This document shows positions 62,390 to 64,000 of a stretch of 64,000 nt of DNA, piece by piece; positions within the stretch are counted from its first letter, which is position 1, and the number at the start of each line of letters is the position of its first letter. A program made the translations under genes and the position numbers. The notes below the pieces were generated by a model that was given only the letters and a program-made list of their open reading frames with translations, did no database searches and was not told where the DNA came from. The stretch lies in the NCBI GenBank assembly GCA_004352715.1, contig SCFE01000009.1:2624495-2688494 (forward strand). The letters run 5' to 3'. The DNA is from Hofstenia miamia (Eukaryota; Xenacoelomorpha; Acoela).

Positions 62390-64000
62390 GCAAATAATCT
62401 AAGCTAGCAAGCTACAAATAAATTAGAATCCAATAACCAATATTTGGAGTGGCGAATGCATTGTGACTAAAAAATAATTCTGCAAGCTCATTCCAATTAA
62501 GGTGCTTAATTGTTTGTAATGTTAATGATACTGTAAGCCTTCCGACCGAGAATTCTAATAATGAAAATGTTAACAAGAATCAATTAAGAATAATGTTGTT
62601 TGATGGTAGTGAATTAAGTTGAATAACTATAGACTTACTTTTCTAGAAAATATTCCTTGGAACTTGTCCTTCAATTGTGACTTTTGAAAATTCTCAAATT
62701 TTAATGTTACAATAATTTTATTCAAAAATTTTATTTTTCGAACTGTTTTTGCTTTTAGCAATATTATCCAAGAGGGTTGCCTGACTATCCAGGGGATTTG
62801 TCCCCAACTCCCGTTGCTACGGGCGTGCAGTTGTACAATGGATCGAGAAAGTAGTAGGCGGGAGATTACTCTGTCCCTTCTAGTTTTGTGACCAAGAACG
62901 AGATCAGTTGTGTGAGCCCTAGTAGCCCTAGTGGAACAATGAACGTGTTGCTGGTGCACGCAATTGAAACTCTAATGCACAGTTCTACATATCAAGTGTT
63001 ATCATAAAACTCATTGAAGGTCATCACAACACATCTAACTACACGCTGACATGATTTCTGAATTCATAACAAAATTTCGTCTTCAATTTGATCCAAACCT
63101 ACCCTGGAACACGAACTTGGCTCTCTTTGTCTTTTGGGTTTCCAAAGTTGTATGTGCGAGTAACAAGAGGACGTTTTTTCGCTCTGTCTATCAACTTAGA
63201 GTTGAAGGCAATACGTATTTCTGAATAATATCAGGCAACAAAGTTTATTGCCAATAATAGAGATTATTTTAGAGGACAGGGGTTATTTTTACCTTAAAAT
63301 GTATTGCTACTAAATAAATGTTAATTAGTTGACAAACACCCATATATGGTAAAAGGAAGTTTTTAGTAGTAAATCAGTAAAAACATTGTAATTGTTTTTA
63401 CTCATGTCTTCTATTGTATTAGGGTCAATATATTTTATGCTGTTGCCATCAGTGGCAAAATATATTTCCTATCTTTATGTAAGGCTATTTTTAAATGTGA
63501 ACTGATTTTAATTAAATAGTTGACCTTCGTTCTGTTACCATGGCGAATTTGATTCATGAAATGCTTCCTTTCTTATTTATTTATGCAATAGATTGTTTTC
63601 AGATTTGAGATTTTAAGCGCTAATTTTTCAAGTTTTTTATTTGTTACTTTAACCCGATGTTCTAAATTTGAACTCGCTATTTAAACGAACTTATCTGCTT
63701 CTAAAGTACGTACAGCTATGCAGTATATGAACATCCCCAAAGCAATGATGGACTTCCCTAGCATTTTAAAATTTTGAAAATATACTTTTGAGAAAATCAA
63801 TTTTGATTAAATGTCTGAGATTTGAATGAAGCGCTTTTTGCATTATCTGCAAGTTTATTTTTCTCCAGATGACCTAAAAATGTCCACGTTATAGTACTGT
63901 ACCGAAATCATCTGCTTCTAATCAGGAATTAGTTTTGATAATATCTTGGCAGAGATTACTAATTTTAATCACAACACGTACTTTTCATTGTAGATGTTTG
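61970..64000. other. No gene recognised at the right end
   Basis: A (TA)n tract at 62359-62387. A minus frame at 62627-62959 has an Arg/His-rich GC-richer start but no known motif. The missing AdipoR exons were searched for by eye and not found. Confidence 0.4.

Noticed and set aside
62627-62959. 110-codon minus-strand frame with Arg/His-rich start
   Set aside because: No recognisable domain; the second half is AT-rich Lys/Ile/Phe typical of chance frames.
1-64000. Possibility of a bacterial or phage defence system, CRISPR array or operon
   Set aside because: Introns, LIM/PDZ and AdipoR genes and eukaryotic transposons show animal nuclear DNA; no regularly spaced direct repeats or gene clusters of that type.

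Overview
The window is AT-rich nuclear DNA from an invertebrate animal. Coding exons are short, introns run to many kilobases, splice sites are GT..AG, and there are many decayed transposons and (TA)n microsatellites. The lineage cannot be fixed from sequence alone. A complete muscle Z-disc type PDZ-LIM gene and an adiponectin-receptor gene place it within Metazoa. No prokaryotic gene layout, operon, rRNA gene or CRISPR array was seen.

Two host genes are supported, transcribed away from each other. On the minus strand, 26252 down to 879, is a ZASP/LDB3/PDLIM-family gene. I assembled 12 exons by hand. All junctions keep frame and give a 554-residue protein: PDZ, ZM (ZASP-like) motif, DUF4749-like region, Pro/Gln-rich linker and three LIM domains. 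An extra phase-compatible exon with its own stop (18262-18476) predicts a 292-residue isoform without LIM domains. On the plus strand, 38942 to at least 55163, are the first five coding exons of an AdipoR/PAQR-family receptor. The gene runs off the right side of the window. A possible early-stop exon lies at 55287-55401.

Mobile-element remains fill introns and the intergenic space. They include LINE C-terminal scraps (start; 35.6-35.9 kb), a LINE fragment ending in a restriction-like-endonuclease-type domain (33.65-34.19 kb), and a Penelope-like GIY-YIG element with a 5' inversion and hammerhead-like motifs (16.9-18.1 kb). DNA-transposon remains include mariner (7.3-7.9 kb), hAT-like (28.7-30.7 kb), P-element/THAP9-like (41.2-42.8 kb) and piggyBac (57.0-57.9 kb) transposase pseudogenes. 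At least four hAT-type MITEs have recognisable 8-bp target-site duplications. There is also a tRNA-derived SINE-like sequence and a rearranged inverted repeat at 1.85-3.24 kb.

Region by region: 1-0.35 kb LINE tail; 0.7-26.3 kb ZASP-like gene with its introns; 26.3-38.9 kb intergenic with LINE and hAT remnants; 38.9-55.4 kb AdipoR exons with P-element and MITE insertions in introns; 55.4-64 kb probably the next AdipoR intron, holding the piggyBac remnant and an orphan minus-strand ORF with a poly(A) signal. Several N-gaps are flanked by duplicated sequence, which looks like an assembly artefact. No clearly new biological system was found. The best leads are the two putative truncated isoforms, the inverted Penelope copy with ribozyme-like motifs, and the MITE families.
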